64,000 bases of DNA from Alistipes sp. (GCA_017629145.1 JAGBXR010000040.1:1-64000); one strand, 5' to 3'. Shown: positions 1-8,083, counted from the first letter of the stretch. Made by a program: numbers and translations. Notes: generated by a model from the sequence alone, not told the origin.

Positions 1-1449
1 ATCGCTACAAGCGGCACAATGAAGCACGAGCGTTCGGAGGCTTTCGAGGCTTTGGAGGCTGAGTTCGCTTCGCGCTACACCGAGGAGGAGCTCGAGGAGA
101 AGGCTCCACTCATCCACAAGTACTTCCACGACGATGTGCAGAAGAAGGCTATGCGTAATATGATTCTCGACGAGGGTAAGCGTCTCGATGGTCGTCGTAC
201 CGACGAGATTCGTCCTATCTGGTGCGAGGTCGACTACTTGCCTTGCGCACACGGTTCGGCAATCTTTACACGTGGTGAGACCCAGTCGCTCACAACCGTA
301 ACTCTCGGTACGAAGCTCGACGAGAAGCAGAAGGACGAGGTTTTGGTACAGGGCAGCGAGCAGTTCGTTCTCCACTACAACTTCCCTCCATTCTCTACTG
401 GCGAGGCACGTCCAGCACGTGGTTTGAGCCGTCGTGAGATTGGTCACGGTCACTTGGCTTGGCGTGCGTTGAAGCCTATGGTACCACTTGGCGAGGAGAA
501 TCCATACGCTGTGCGCGTAGTATCAGATATCTTGGAGTCTAACGGCTCATCATCTATGGCTACAGTATGTGCGGGTACATTGGCACTTATGGACGCTGGT
601 GTTAAGTTGCGCAAGCCAGTATCAGGTATCGCAATGGGTCTTATCTCTGATTCGGAGAGTGGCCGTTGGGCAGTGTTGTCTGATATCTTGGGAGATGAGG
701 ATCACCTCGGCGATATGGACTTCAAGGTTACAGGTACACGCGACGGTATCACCGCAACACAGATGGATATCAAGGTTGACGGTCTTTCGTACGAGGTGTT
801 GTCAAAGGCTTTGGAGCAGGCTCGTCAGGGTCGTTTGCACATCCTCGACAAGCTCGTTGAGACTATCGCAGAGCCACGCGAGGACTACAAGCCATTCGTA
901 CCACGTATCGTACAGATCGCTATCCCACAGGAGTTCATCGGTGCGGTTATCGGTCCTGGTGGTAAGATTATTCAGGATATCCAGAAGACTACTGGTACAA
1001 CTATCACCATCACAGAGGTTGACGAGAAGGGTATCGTAGACATCTTCGGTCAGAACAAGGAGGCTTTGGATGCAGCTTTGGCACGCATCAAGGCTATCGT
1101 AGCAGTTCCCGAGATTGGCGAGACCTATAATGGTAAGATTCGCTCAATCGTAGATTTCGGTGCTTTCGTCGAGATCCTCCCAGGTAAGGATGCATTGCTC
1201 CACATCTCGGAGATCGACTACAAGCGTTTCGAGACTATGGAGGAGACTGGTCTCAAGGAGGGCGACGCTATCGAGGTTAAGCTCATCGCCAAGGATCAGA
1301 AGACAGGTAAGCTCAAGCTTTCACGCAAGGCGTTGCTTCCAAAGCCCGAGGGTTGGGTAGAGCGCGAGCCACGCGAGAACCGTGAGCGTAAGCCACGTGA
1401 GGGCCGCGAGGGTGGCGAGAAGCGTGCACCACGTCGCGATCACCGATAG
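1..1449 (+). CDS. pnp: Polyribonucleotide nucleotidyltransferase (PNPase), 3' part
   Basis: Phosphorolytic 3'-5' exoribonuclease of RNA decay; cytoplasmic homotrimer. The frame is open from base 1, so the 5' part (first RNase PH domain) lies outside the window; the ATG at 19 is internal. Visible in order: the end of the linker helical region, the second RNase PH domain with the FTRGETQ and [13 protein letters not shown] blocks, a KH domain with the RNA-binding loop IGPGGK (about visible residue 318), an S1 domain ([18 protein letters not shown]) and a charged RE/RK-rich tail. The roughly 480 visible residues match the C-terminal two thirds of a family usually near 710-750. Family identification is certain; only the start is missing. 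Confidence 0.97.
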   Translation: MATSGTMKHERSEAFEALEAEFASRYTEEELEEKAPLIHKYFHDDVQKKAMRNMILDEGKRLDGRRTDEIRPIWCEVDYLPCAHGSAIFTRGETQSLTTVTLGTKLDEKQKDEVLVQGSEQFVLHYNFPPFSTGEARPARGLSRREIGHGHLAWRALKPMVPLGEENPYAVRVVSDILESNGSSSMATVCAGTLALMDAGVKLRKPVSGIAMGLISDSESGRWAVLSDILGDEDHLGDMDFKVTGTRDGITATQMDIKVDGLSYEVLSKALEQARQGRLHILDKLVETIAEPREDYKPFVPRIVQIAIPQEFIGAVIGPGGKIIQDIQKTTGTTITITEVDEKGIVDIFGQNKEALDAALARIKAIVAVPEIGETYNGKIRSIVDFGAFVEILPGKDALLHISEIDYKRFETMEETGLKEGDAIEVKLIAKDQKTGKLKLSRKALLPKPEGWVEREPRENRERKPREGREGGEKRAPRRDHR

Positions 1450-1464
1450 CATATTTGCGGAGTT

Positions 1465-1506
1465 GCCCCACGCACGTACGCGTAATAAACATATGTGTGT
1501 GGTGGC
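1465..1506 (+). terminator. Hairpin after pnp, possible terminator
   Basis: The arms GCCCCACGCACGTA and TATGTGTGTGGTGGC pair if G-U wobbles are allowed, enclosing a short loop 15 bases after the pnp stop. There is no strong T-run, so it may be a 3'-end stabiliser rather than an intrinsic terminator. Confidence 0.4.
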
Positions 1507-1577
1507 GCTTCGGCAGATGGAGAAAATTTAAAGAAGCAAACAGAATTTATATTACTAACAAAAATTTTTAAACATCT

Positions 1578-3332
1578 ATGAAGAGAGTATTCAAGGTGAG
1601 CGCAATGCTCGCGGTAGCGGTCTTCACGCTTACAAGCTGTAATTGCTACAAGAAGATGGCAAAGAACCAGAACGATGTGCAGCTCGTTTGCACACCAGAG
1701 GTTTTGGAGTTGAATAACGGTGTTGTTGAGGCTGACATCACTGTTAAGTTCCCAGTTAAGTACTTCAACGCAAAGGCTGTAGTTAAGGTTACTCCAGTTA
1801 TTGTATTCGAGGGTGGTGAGGTAGCAGGTGCTGCACAGTACTTCCAGGGTACAAAGGTTCAGGACAACTACACAGTTATCGACGCAAATCAGGGTGGCGA
1901 GTACACTATGCACGTATCATTCCCATACGATGCACGTATGGAGTGCAGCCAGCTTCAGCTCCGTGCAGAGATTAAGTGCCAGAGCGGCAAGTGCAAGGAG
2001 TTCACATTGGTAAACCTTAACACAGGTCTCGTTCCTTCAAAGGCAGAGGCTGCTGTTTTGGCTGCTGGTGGCGCAGAGGCAGAGGCTCTCGCTCGCACAT
2101 TCGGTTTGGTTATCGCAGAGGGTGTTAACGTTCTCCAGTCAGATTTGAACTATGCAGAGGCTATGCAGGTTATGGAGTCTGGTTACAAGAACGTGACTAC
2201 AGAGGTTACACGTGCTAACTATATGTACGCTATCAACTCTTCGAACCTTTCATCAAAGGCAAAGAAGAGCGAGGAGCTCACAGCATTCCAGCAGAAGGCT
2301 GCAGAGCAGAAGGATAACGACCGCATCAAGCAGAACCTCTACGTTAACGGTTATGCATCACCAGATGGTCCAGAGAAGTTCAACGATAAGCTTTCTGCTG
2401 CTCGTAGCCAGTCAGGTAAGAAGGCTGCAGAGGCTCTTCTCAAGGAGATCGGTCTTCCTTTGGACGCTGCATCATACGGTGAGGACTGGGAGGGCTTCAA
2501 GGAGCTCGTTGCTGCTTCAAACATCGAGGATAAGGAGCTTATCCTTTCAGTATTGAACAGCTATGAGTCATCTTCAGAGCGCGAGAACCAGATCAAGAAT
2601 ATGTCGCAGGTATTCGAGGCTTTGAAGAAGGATATCCTTCCACAGCTTCGTCGTGCACAGCTCGTAAACAGCTCTGACATCACTGGTAAGACTGACGATG
2701 AGATGGCTGCTTTGGTGCGCGCTGCTAACTTCTCAGCTTTGGACGAGAAGGAGATGCTTCACATCGCTTCTACTAACAAGCTCACTCTCGAGGAGAAGAT
2801 CGTAGTTTTGGAGGCTGCTGCAAAGACTTATGGTTCTGCTGCTGCTCACAACAACCTCGCTATCGCTTACGCCGAGGCTGGTGAGTCTGCAAAGGCTGCT
2901 GCTTCATTCGACGCTGCTGTTAAGGCTGGTGGTAACTCTGCAGAGCTCAACAACAACCTCGCACTCGTTAACCTTATGAACGGTAACACCGAGGCTGCTA
3001 ACGCATACGCTGCTAACGCATCAAAGGAGACTAAGGCATTGGCTGCTGCTGCTAACGGTAACTACGCTGCTGCACAGACAGAGCTCGACGGCTACAACGC
3101 TGCAGTTGCTGCTACTATGAACGCTGACTACACAGCTGCAAAGCAGTACATCGCTAACGATAAGACTGCTGAGGCTGATTACCTCCGCGCAGTTATCGCT
3201 GTTAAGCAGGGTGACTTCGCTACAGCTACTGCCGAGCTTAAGAGCGCTATCGCAAAGGATGGTTCTTACGCAGAGCGTTGCCAGAAGGATGTAAACCTTC
3301 GTGGTCACATTGGTAAGGAGATTCTCTTGTAA
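1578..3332 (+). CDS. Lipoprotein with OmpA-like segment and C-terminal TPR repeats
   Basis: Predicted lipoprotein: a basic N-terminus, a hydrophobic stretch and a lipobox LTSC with Cys21. After a beta-rich N-terminal region of about 150 residues, a segment near residues 252-296 (GYASPDGP, then N..LS.AR....A..L) resembles the peptidoglycan-binding OmpA/MotB pattern in which structured periplasmic repeats begin. From about residue 413 to 500 it has TPR-like helices (HNNLAIAYAEAGESAKAAASF; ELNNNLALVNLMNGN). The alanine-rich composition and uniform codon choice suggest high expression. A role as an envelope scaffold or peptidoglycan tether is inference. A composite repeat follows four bases after the stop. 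Confidence 0.75.
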   Translation: MKRVFKVSAMLAVAVFTLTSCNCYKKMAKNQNDVQLVCTPEVLELNNGVVEADITVKFPVKYFNAKAVVKVTPVIVFEGGEVAGAAQYFQGTKVQDNYTVIDANQGGEYTMHVSFPYDARMECSQLQLRAEIKCQSGKCKEFTLVNLNTGLVPSKAEAAVLAAGGAEAEALARTFGLVIAEGVNVLQSDLNYAEAMQVMESGYKNVTTEVTRANYMYAINSSNLSSKAKKSEELTAFQQKAAEQKDNDRIKQNLYVNGYASPDGPEKFNDKLSAARSQSGKKAAEALLKEIGLPLDAASYGEDWEGFKELVAASNIEDKELILSVLNSYESSSERENQIKNMSQVFEALKKDILPQLRRAQLVNSSDITGKTDDEMAALVRAANFSALDEKEMLHIASTNKLTLEEKIVVLEAAAKTYGSAAAHNNLAIAYAEAGESAKAAASFDAAVKAGGNSAELNNNLALVNLMNGNTEAANAYAANASKETKALAAAANGNYAAAQTELDGYNAAVAATMNADYTAAKQYIANDKTAEADYLRAVIAVKQGDFATATAELKSAIAKDGSYAERCQKDVNLRGHIGKEILL

Positions 3333-3336
3333 TCCC

Positions 3337-3465
3337 TAATTTCTTGTGATAAGGGGTCATCTGCGACCTCTCAATCATTGCCCCAAATGGGAAATACGTC
3401 AAGTATGTCCCATCTGGGGCAATTTCTTTATCGAGGCCACATCTGCACCACTCTGACAACAAATT
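3337..3465 (+). repeat. Interspersed repeat, head unit copy A
   Basis: Nested palindrome. The outer arms AATTTCTTGT (3338-3347) and ACAACAAATT (3456-3465) match at 9 of 10. A small hairpin GGTC-ATCTGC-GACC follows, then a long central hairpin at 3378-3422 (TTGCCCCAAATGGGA...TCCCATCTGGGGCAA, with ATAC/GTAT inside), then CTTTATC complementary to GATAAGG. A second full copy is at 7954-8083, a diverged tandem copy at 8092-8216, a half copy at 3641-3667 and a degenerate copy at 3750-3826. No plausible protein is encoded. Confidence 0.85.
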
Positions 3466-3471
3466 GGGGGT

Positions 3472-3635
3472 GTGCAGGTGGGTAGGTGGTGAATTAGGGA
3501 AAATAGGGAGATGGGTGCTAAGGGAATTTAAGGAATTTAGGGAATTTAAGGAGAGGCTTGCGCGCCTTTGGAAGGCTCTCGGGTTCCTTAACATCCCTAA
3601 CTTCCTTAAACTCCCTAACCTCCTTATCCTCCCCC
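3472..3635 (+). repeat. Repeat tail: inverted 60-bp cassette with 9-bp periodicity
   Basis: Begins GTGCAGGTGGGTAGGTGG, shared with 8220 onward. It contains a purine-rich arm with a 9-bp period (GGAATTTAA, GGAATTTAG, GGAATTTAA), a core GGCTTGCGCGCC (3555-3566), and a pyrimidine-rich arm (TTCCTTAA, CTCCCTAA). Bases 3513-3572 are the reverse complement of the 60-bp unit repeated at 8301-8420, so the same cassette sits here in the opposite orientation. Confidence 0.8.
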
Positions 3636-3640
3636 AACCT

Positions 3641-3667
3641 CATTGCCCCAAATGGGAAATACGTCAA
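3641..3667 (+). repeat. Repeat head, half copy C (truncated)
   Basis: These 27 bases are identical to 3376-3402 of copy A, the ascending arm of the central hairpin. The match stops abruptly at 3667, where an insertion-sequence-like end begins. Confidence 0.85.
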
Positions 3668-3700
3668 TGATCTGACCCCAAAAGATTGGACGGATTATTA
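3668..3700 (+). mobile_element. Possible IS3/IS150-type terminal remnant
   Basis: TGATCTGACCCCAAAAGATT followed by GGACGG resembles terminal inverted repeats of IS3-family (IS150 group) elements of Bacteroidales, which typically begin TG and carry ACC(C)CAAAA.GTTGGAC. No second end and no transposase is present here, so at most this is a solo end left by deletion. The assignment is by memory of the motif only. Confidence 0.4.
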
Positions 3701-3715
3701 AATAGATTTATTGGT

Positions 3716-3744
3716 AAAGAGTTCGGTATTGCACCGGACTCTTT
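3716..3744 (+). terminator. Hairpin with terminator form
   Basis: AAAGAGTTCGGT and ACCGGACTCTTT pair around a five-base loop, then CCGTTTAATTTTTT. It lies between the IS-like end and repeat copy D. It could stop transcripts from upstream before the promoter of the next gene. Confidence 0.5.
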
Positions 3745-3749
3745 CCGTT

Positions 3750-3826
3750 TAATTTTTTGTGATAGTGGCGCATTTGCACCGCATCAATCATTGCAATCTA
3801 CCTATTATTAGTGGGTGCTATTGCAA
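3750..3826 (+). repeat. Repeat head, degenerate copy D
   Basis: TAATTTTTTGTGATAG, then the near-palindrome GGCGCATTTGCACC, then ATCAATCATTGCAATC match the order of copies A and B. The central hairpin survives only as TTGCAAT (from 3791) and ATTGCAA (ending 3825). The sequence has drifted but the inverted-repeat layout is kept. Confidence 0.6.
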
Positions 3827-3851
3827 AAAAAAATATTTTTGCTTATCTTCG
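3821..3851 (+). promoter_or_regulatory. Promoter of the first FN3 lipoprotein gene
   Basis: TTG at 3821-3823, 20 bp, then TATCTTCG at 3844-3851, one base from the Bacteroidota -7 consensus TAnnTTTG. The TTG is part of the terminal inverted repeat of repeat copy D. It implies a leader of about 145 nt before the ATG at 4005. Confidence 0.55.
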
Positions 3852-4004
3852 CGCCGTTATATGCGTCTCTAATTCTGAGGTGCAGTCATAACCTAATATT
3901 TTGTTGATGCTGAATAATATAAATGTGGTTATATCGTTCATCATCCGAGGCAAAATATTTGTTGCTGGCATAACACAACTTTACTAATTAATACAACAAC
4001 AACA

Positions 4005-5357
4005 ATGAAAAAGTTTTTTTCAATGATGGTGGCTGTTGCCGCTATGTTTGCTTTCGCTTCTTGCGATAAGGAGCCAGCTCCAGCACCAACCCCAGAGGGT
4101 GGTAAGCTTGCAACTCCAGTATTGTCTGTAGTAGACGTTACAGAGACTGGCTTTACAGTAGTATGGGATGCTATCGAGAACGCTGCAGCTTACTCTGTAG
4201 TTTTCAACCGTGACATCCAGACAGTTACCGAGAACCGTGTCGTATTCACTAACCTCAACCAGGGTAGCTACGTCGTACGTGTTAAGGCTGTAGGTGCAGA
4301 GGGTTCAAACTGGGAGGATTCTGGCTACGGCGAGGTTACTGGTGAGGTCACTGGTCTTACAAATGTTGACTGGTTCACACAGGAGCTTTACACAGCTATT
4401 AGCGAGGAGGATGGTTTGTATCCTTCAAACTCACTCTTCTTCACTTGGAAGGGTACAGGTGTTAAGTCTGTAGAGTTCGGTTTGTTCGAGACAGCTTCTG
4501 TTGAGGGTGTTGATTTGTCTCAGATTCGCCCTAACCTCCAGGACTTCGGTGCTGATACTGATGCTGTTTTGGATGAGATCAACTCTGAGAAGGGTGCTAC
4601 TTACGTATTTGAGGAGCTTACAGGTATGACAAGCTACACTATGTTTACAATTGTAACTAACGAGGTAGGTCTTGAGTATGTTGCAGTTTCAGAGTGTAAA
4701 ACAGAGGCTGCTGAGACAAGCGAGGCTGCTCAGAAGTGGTTGGGCGCTTGGGAGCTCACTTCACACGAGACTATTACTTATGCTGAGGAGGGTATCGTAT
4801 TTGGTGAGAAGGAGGAGACTTTCAAGGTTAATATCTCTGGTGATGTTTCAGATCCTAACGCAGTACTTGTTGAGGGCTTCAGCGCACTTGAGGGTAGCGT
4901 AGCATATGGTCTTGTCGACACTGAGACTGGTGATTTGATGCTTATGTCTGGTCTTACTATCGGTTACGACGAGCAGTATCAGGCATACTATATGTGGCTC
5001 ACATACTTTATGATTGGTGACACTGGTCAGGGTCAGTTCTTCAGCGACTTCATGCCAGCATACATCTTCTCTATGGACAAGGATGGTAAGGTATCTTGCG
5101 AGATGTTCGTAGCTGAGGCTAAGTACCAGGATGGTACAGCTGTAGAGATCACTGCTACACACTTCGATATTTTCGGTGTAACAGAGGCTGGTCAGCTCTA
5201 CTTCTTCCAGGATGAGTATCGTTGCGGTGCTATGGATATGGTTAAGTCTGAGGCTGCTCCTACTGCAAAGCGTTTCGTTAAGGGTGCAAAGCGTCAGATC
5301 GCTACTCCTGTAGTTAAGTCTATGGGCGAGCTCACATCTGTAGTTTACCTTCAGTAA
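4005..5357 (+). CDS. FN3-domain lipoprotein, paralogue 1
   Basis: Secreted lipoprotein of unknown function: signal peptide with lipobox FASC (Cys about residue 20), a proline-rich spacer (EPAPAPTPEG), then a fibronectin type III-like domain at about residues 35-120 (ATPVLSV...GFTVVWD...YSVVF...YVVRVKAVG). The remaining ~330 residues align colinearly with the next gene: LTNVDWFTQ, WKGTGVKS, FGLFET, YTMFTIVTN.GLEY, KWLGAW. This copy has about 30 extra C-terminal residues (KRFVKGAKRQIATPV). A surface or outer-membrane location is likely. Strong terminator and separate promoters flank it. Confidence 0.75.
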   Translation: MKKFFSMMVAVAAMFAFASCDKEPAPAPTPEGGKLATPVLSVVDVTETGFTVVWDAIENAAAYSVVFNRDIQTVTENRVVFTNLNQGSYVVRVKAVGAEGSNWEDSGYGEVTGEVTGLTNVDWFTQELYTAISEEDGLYPSNSLFFTWKGTGVKSVEFGLFETASVEGVDLSQIRPNLQDFGADTDAVLDEINSEKGATYVFEELTGMTSYTMFTIVTNEVGLEYVAVSECKTEAAETSEAAQKWLGAWELTSHETITYAEEGIVFGEKEETFKVNISGDVSDPNAVLVEGFSALEGSVAYGLVDTETGDLMLMSGLTIGYDEQYQAYYMWLTYFMIGDTGQGQFFSDFMPAYIFSMDKDGKVSCEMFVAEAKYQDGTAVEITATHFDIFGVTEAGQLYFFQDEYRCGAMDMVKSEAAPTAKRFVKGAKRQIATPVVKSMGELTSVVYLQ

Positions 5358-5379
5358 TATCCACTTTAGGATTATATGG

Positions 5380-5414
5380 GCTGCACAACTTTCGGGTTGT
5401 GCAGCTCTTTTTTT
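5380..5414 (+). terminator. Intrinsic terminator
   Basis: Perfect 10-bp stem GCTGCACAAC/GTTGTGCAGC around TTTCGG, followed by a T-run at 5408-5414. Confidence 0.93.
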
Positions 5415-5465
5415 ACTGTGCTTATAGCTTTGTATTAATCAAAATGTGCTAACCGAGTGCGATAA

Positions 5466-5496
5466 TTGCATAATTGATAAAAATAGTTTATCTTTG
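5466..5496 (+). promoter_or_regulatory. Promoter of the second FN3 lipoprotein gene
   Basis: TTG at 5466-5468, 20 bp, TATCTTTG at 5489-5496; a full match to the Bacteroidota consensus, about 100 nt before the start codon. Confidence 0.8.
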
Positions 5497-5604
5497 TCTC
5501 CACCATTTGTTGCTATCTTATCATTGGTGATACCTCCGATGATGTACGGTGACTTATAGTGTGAGAGATGTGATAATGAGATTAACATTAAACAACAATA
5601 AACT

Positions 5605-6885
5605 ATGACTAAGAATCTTTTTCAGTTAATGGTGGCTTTCGTTGCCCTCTTTACCGTCGCAGCGTGTGAGACTGAGACTCCAGCCCCAACCCCAAATGAG
5701 CCAGAGCAGCCCGAGACTCCAGTATCTGGTGAGCTTGCAGCTCCCGTGTTGAGTGTCGAGAATCTCACGGAGTCGAGCTTCACTATCGTGTGGGATAGTG
5801 TGCCTGGTGCCGATCACTACACCGTAGTTCTCAAGCAGGACGTTAAGCAGATTACCGAGACAAGCGTTACGTATACCGACCTTCCTGTTGGTGAGTACAC
5901 AGTTCGTGTTAAGGCTGTAGCTCCAAAGGGTACCGAGCTTAAGGACTCGGCTTATGTAACCATCTCGGTTACGGTTTCGGGTGTTACCAATGTCGACTGG
6001 TTCGAGCAGACGGTATATGCCGACACCAACGAGGCAGAGGGTATCTACCCCTACAACGCATTGTGCGTAGAGTGGAAGGGCGTGGGCGTTAAGTCTATCC
6101 GATACGGCCTCTTCGAGACCAACACTATTATGAATATGTCGATGGAAGATATCAAGAAGAAGTTGAACGAGTTCGACAACGAGGCAGAGGTTCTCGCCGA
6201 GCTTAACGACAAGGGTGTAAGCTTCTACTTCACCGACTTGCTTGGCGATACAAAGTACACGATGATGACATTGGTTACCAACAACGAGGGACTCGAGTTT
6301 ATGGCTCGTACCGACCACGAGACAGAGGTTGCTGTAGCAAGCCCCGAGGCTGCAAAGTGGATTGGTAAGTGGAATGTGACATCTGACAAGACCATCACCT
6401 TCGATAGCCAGGGTAATGCTACATTGAACAATGGCTCGGAGACCTTCACTGTGACAATCTCGGCAAGCCGTCAGTCATCTGAAGCGCTTACAATCGCAGG
6501 TTTGAGCAGCTATGGCGAGACCTGGACTGCAAACACATTGCTTGATGGCGACACGCTCTACATTATGAATGGTGAGATTATCGGCAAGAACGAGGATAAT
6601 GGCTACGACTACATCTGGTTGGTATATTGCTCGATCGATGGCAAGCTCGGTCAGTTCTTCAACAGTCAGATTCCATCGTATGTTCTCGAGATGGATGCAT
6701 CGGGTGCGGTATCTTGCACAAGATTTGCTGATGAGGCAACATTCTCGGATGGCTCAAAGAAGCGCGTAGAGGTTGTTCACACCGAGGTATATGCCCAGGA
6801 TCCAACAACGGGCGATATCTACTTCCTCTCGAATAGCATCAACACCTTCCGTGCAGGTGATATGCAGTGGGTACGCGCTAACTAA
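5605..6885 (+). CDS. FN3-domain lipoprotein, paralogue 2
   Basis: Tandem paralogue of the preceding gene. Signal peptide with lipobox VAAC (about Cys21), a Pro/Glu/Thr spacer (TPAPTPNEPEQPETP), an FN3-like domain (APVLSVENLTESSFTIVWD...YTVRVKAVA), then the same ~300-residue C-terminal region (VTNVDWFEQ, WKGVGVKSIRYGLFET, YTMMTLVTNNEGLEF, AAKWIGKW). The C-terminal region gives repeated beta strands and no recognisable catalytic motif. It has its own promoter and terminator, so the two copies can be expressed independently. Function unknown. Confidence 0.75.
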   Translation: MTKNLFQLMVAFVALFTVAACETETPAPTPNEPEQPETPVSGELAAPVLSVENLTESSFTIVWDSVPGADHYTVVLKQDVKQITETSVTYTDLPVGEYTVRVKAVAPKGTELKDSAYVTISVTVSGVTNVDWFEQTVYADTNEAEGIYPYNALCVEWKGVGVKSIRYGLFETNTIMNMSMEDIKKKLNEFDNEAEVLAELNDKGVSFYFTDLLGDTKYTMMTLVTNNEGLEFMARTDHETEVAVASPEAAKWIGKWNVTSDKTITFDSQGNATLNNGSETFTVTISASRQSSEALTIAGLSSYGETWTANTLLDGDTLYIMNGEIIGKNEDNGYDYIWLVYCSIDGKLGQFFNSQIPSYVLEMDASGAVSCTRFADEATFSDGSKKRVEVVHTEVYAQDPTTGDIYFLSNSINTFRAGDMQWVRAN

Positions 6886-6935
6886 TAGCGTGCGATGAGG
6901 TGTCGTGGGGTGTATTCTCCACAGACAACAGATAG

Positions 6936-6965
6936 GCAGGAGTCAGCTTTCGGGTTGGCTCCTGC
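6936..6965 (+). terminator. Terminator-like hairpin
   Basis: GCAGGAGTCAGC and GTTGGCTCCTGC pair (one G-U) around TTTCGG, the same loop as the terminator at 5380. The T-run after it is weak (ATTCGTTTAT). Confidence 0.75.
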
Positions 6966-7028
6966 ATTCGTTTATATAGCTTCAGGAGTGCTATTGTGGG
7001 ATGTTGGTTGCAAAAAAGTTGCTTTCTG

Positions 7029-7059
7029 TTGCTTAATTTGCGAAAAAGATGTATATTTG
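7029..7059 (+). promoter_or_regulatory. deoC promoter
   Basis: TTG at 7029-7031, 20 bp, TATATTTG at 7052-7059. The expected start of transcription is near 7066, leaving only about 15 nt before the ATG at 7081. Confidence 0.75.
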
Positions 7060-7080
7060 TGTTGCTAAAAATGTGTGACT

Positions 7081-7956
7081 ATGGATTACGCTAAGGAGTT
7101 AGAGAAATATGCCCCAGCGCATACCGAGGCCCAAGTGGCTAAAGAGGTAGCCAAGATCAAGATGGCGGCAAATCAGAACAACAATGTCGAAGTATACAAA
7201 TTCTGCTACTCGGCAATCGACCTTACCACGTTGTCGTGCAACGATTCGCGCGACTCGGTGCAGGCTTTTGCACGCAAGGCTGTAGAGTTTGGCGAGAAGT
7301 TCCCACATATCCCAAATGTGGCATCGATTTGTGTCTTTCCAACCTTTGTTGAAACCGTAGGTCTCGAGGTCGACGGCACGCCTTTGCGCATCACAAGTGT
7401 TGCAGGTGCTTTTCCAGCTTCGCAGAGCTTCATCGAGGTCAAGGCGTTGGAGGTAGCTATGGCTATCGAGAATGGTGCCGATGAGGTCGACATCGTGCTT
7501 AACCCTGGTATGATGCTTTCTGGCCAGATCGACGAGGCTGCCAGTGAGGTAGAACTTCTTCGTGAGGAGGCACAGGATGTAATCCTCAAGGTTATCATCG
7601 AGTCGGGTGCGTTGAAGACTCCCGAGTTGATTCGTCGTGCATCGCTCGTGTCGATGTTCGCAGGTGCCGATTTTGTGAAGACCTCAACAGGCAAGATCGA
7701 TGTTGCGGCAACTCCCGAGGCAGCATTCGTTATGTGTCACGCAATCAAGGACTACTACAACCTCACAGGCCGCAAGGTAGGTTTCAAGGCAGCTGGTGGT
7801 GTACGCTCGGCAGAGGATGCAGCGCTCTACTACACCATTGTCGAGGAGGTATTGGGCAAGGAGTGGTTGACAACCGATTTGTTCCGTATCGGAGCATCAT
7901 CTGCAGCAAACAACCTGTTGACAGCGATAGAGGATAAAGAGGTTCGCTACTATTAA
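7081..7956 (+). CDS. deoC: Deoxyribose-phosphate aldolase
   Basis: Cleaves 2-deoxyribose-5-phosphate to glyceraldehyde-3-phosphate and acetaldehyde in deoxynucleoside catabolism; cytoplasmic TIM barrel. Key blocks: DEVDIVLNPGM, the Schiff-base lysine in FVKTSTG (Lys200 counting from ATG 7081) and the second lysine in GFKAAGGVR. The 291 residues fit the longer DeoC subgroup. A GTG at 7075 is possible, but the ATG at 7081 fits the short leader. The gene stands alone. Its stop codon TAA is the first three bases of an interspersed repeat, so the repeat boundary coincides exactly with the 3' end. Confidence 0.95.
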   Translation: MDYAKELEKYAPAHTEAQVAKEVAKIKMAANQNNNVEVYKFCYSAIDLTTLSCNDSRDSVQAFARKAVEFGEKFPHIPNVASICVFPTFVETVGLEVDGTPLRITSVAGAFPASQSFIEVKALEVAMAIENGADEVDIVLNPGMMLSGQIDEAASEVELLREEAQDVILKVIIESGALKTPELIRRASLVSMFAGADFVKTSTGKIDVAATPEAAFVMCHAIKDYYNLTGRKVGFKAAGGVRSAEDAALYYTIVEEVLGKEWLTTDLFRIGASSAANNLLTAIEDKEVRYY

Positions 7957-8083
7957 TTTGTTGTGATAAGGCAGATATCTGCCGCACCTCAATCATTGCC
8001 CCAAATGGGAAATACGCTAAGTATGTCCCATCTGGGGCAACTTCTTTATCGGTGCAGCATCTACAGCCTTCTAACAACAAATT
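7954..8083 (+). repeat. Interspersed repeat, head unit copy B
   Basis: Best-preserved head. The outer arms AATTTGTTGT (7955-7964) and ACAACAAATT (8074-8083) are perfect. The small hairpin is a perfect palindrome GGCAGATATCTGCC (7970-7983), differing in sequence but not in pairing from copy A. The central hairpin at 7996-8040 (TTGCCCC...GGGGCAA) is nearly identical to copy A. Confidence 0.87.

Noticed and set aside
1440..1913. Minus-strand ORF of 157 residues across the pnp/lipoprotein junction
   Set aside because: Runs antisense over a clear gene start with its signal peptide, and the translation has no protein-like pattern.
2281..3330. Tandem repeat or phase-variable tract in the alanine-rich region of the lipoprotein
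   Set aside because: The GCT-rich codons reflect alanine-rich TPR helices; no exact repeat unit was found.
3247..3594. Minus-strand ORF with a segment shared with the ORF at 7784-8152
   Set aside because: The shared residues (APDGTYL..YFPFGAMIE) come from translating the repeat hairpin. The rest is low-complexity repeat translation, so it is a repeat and not a conserved protein.
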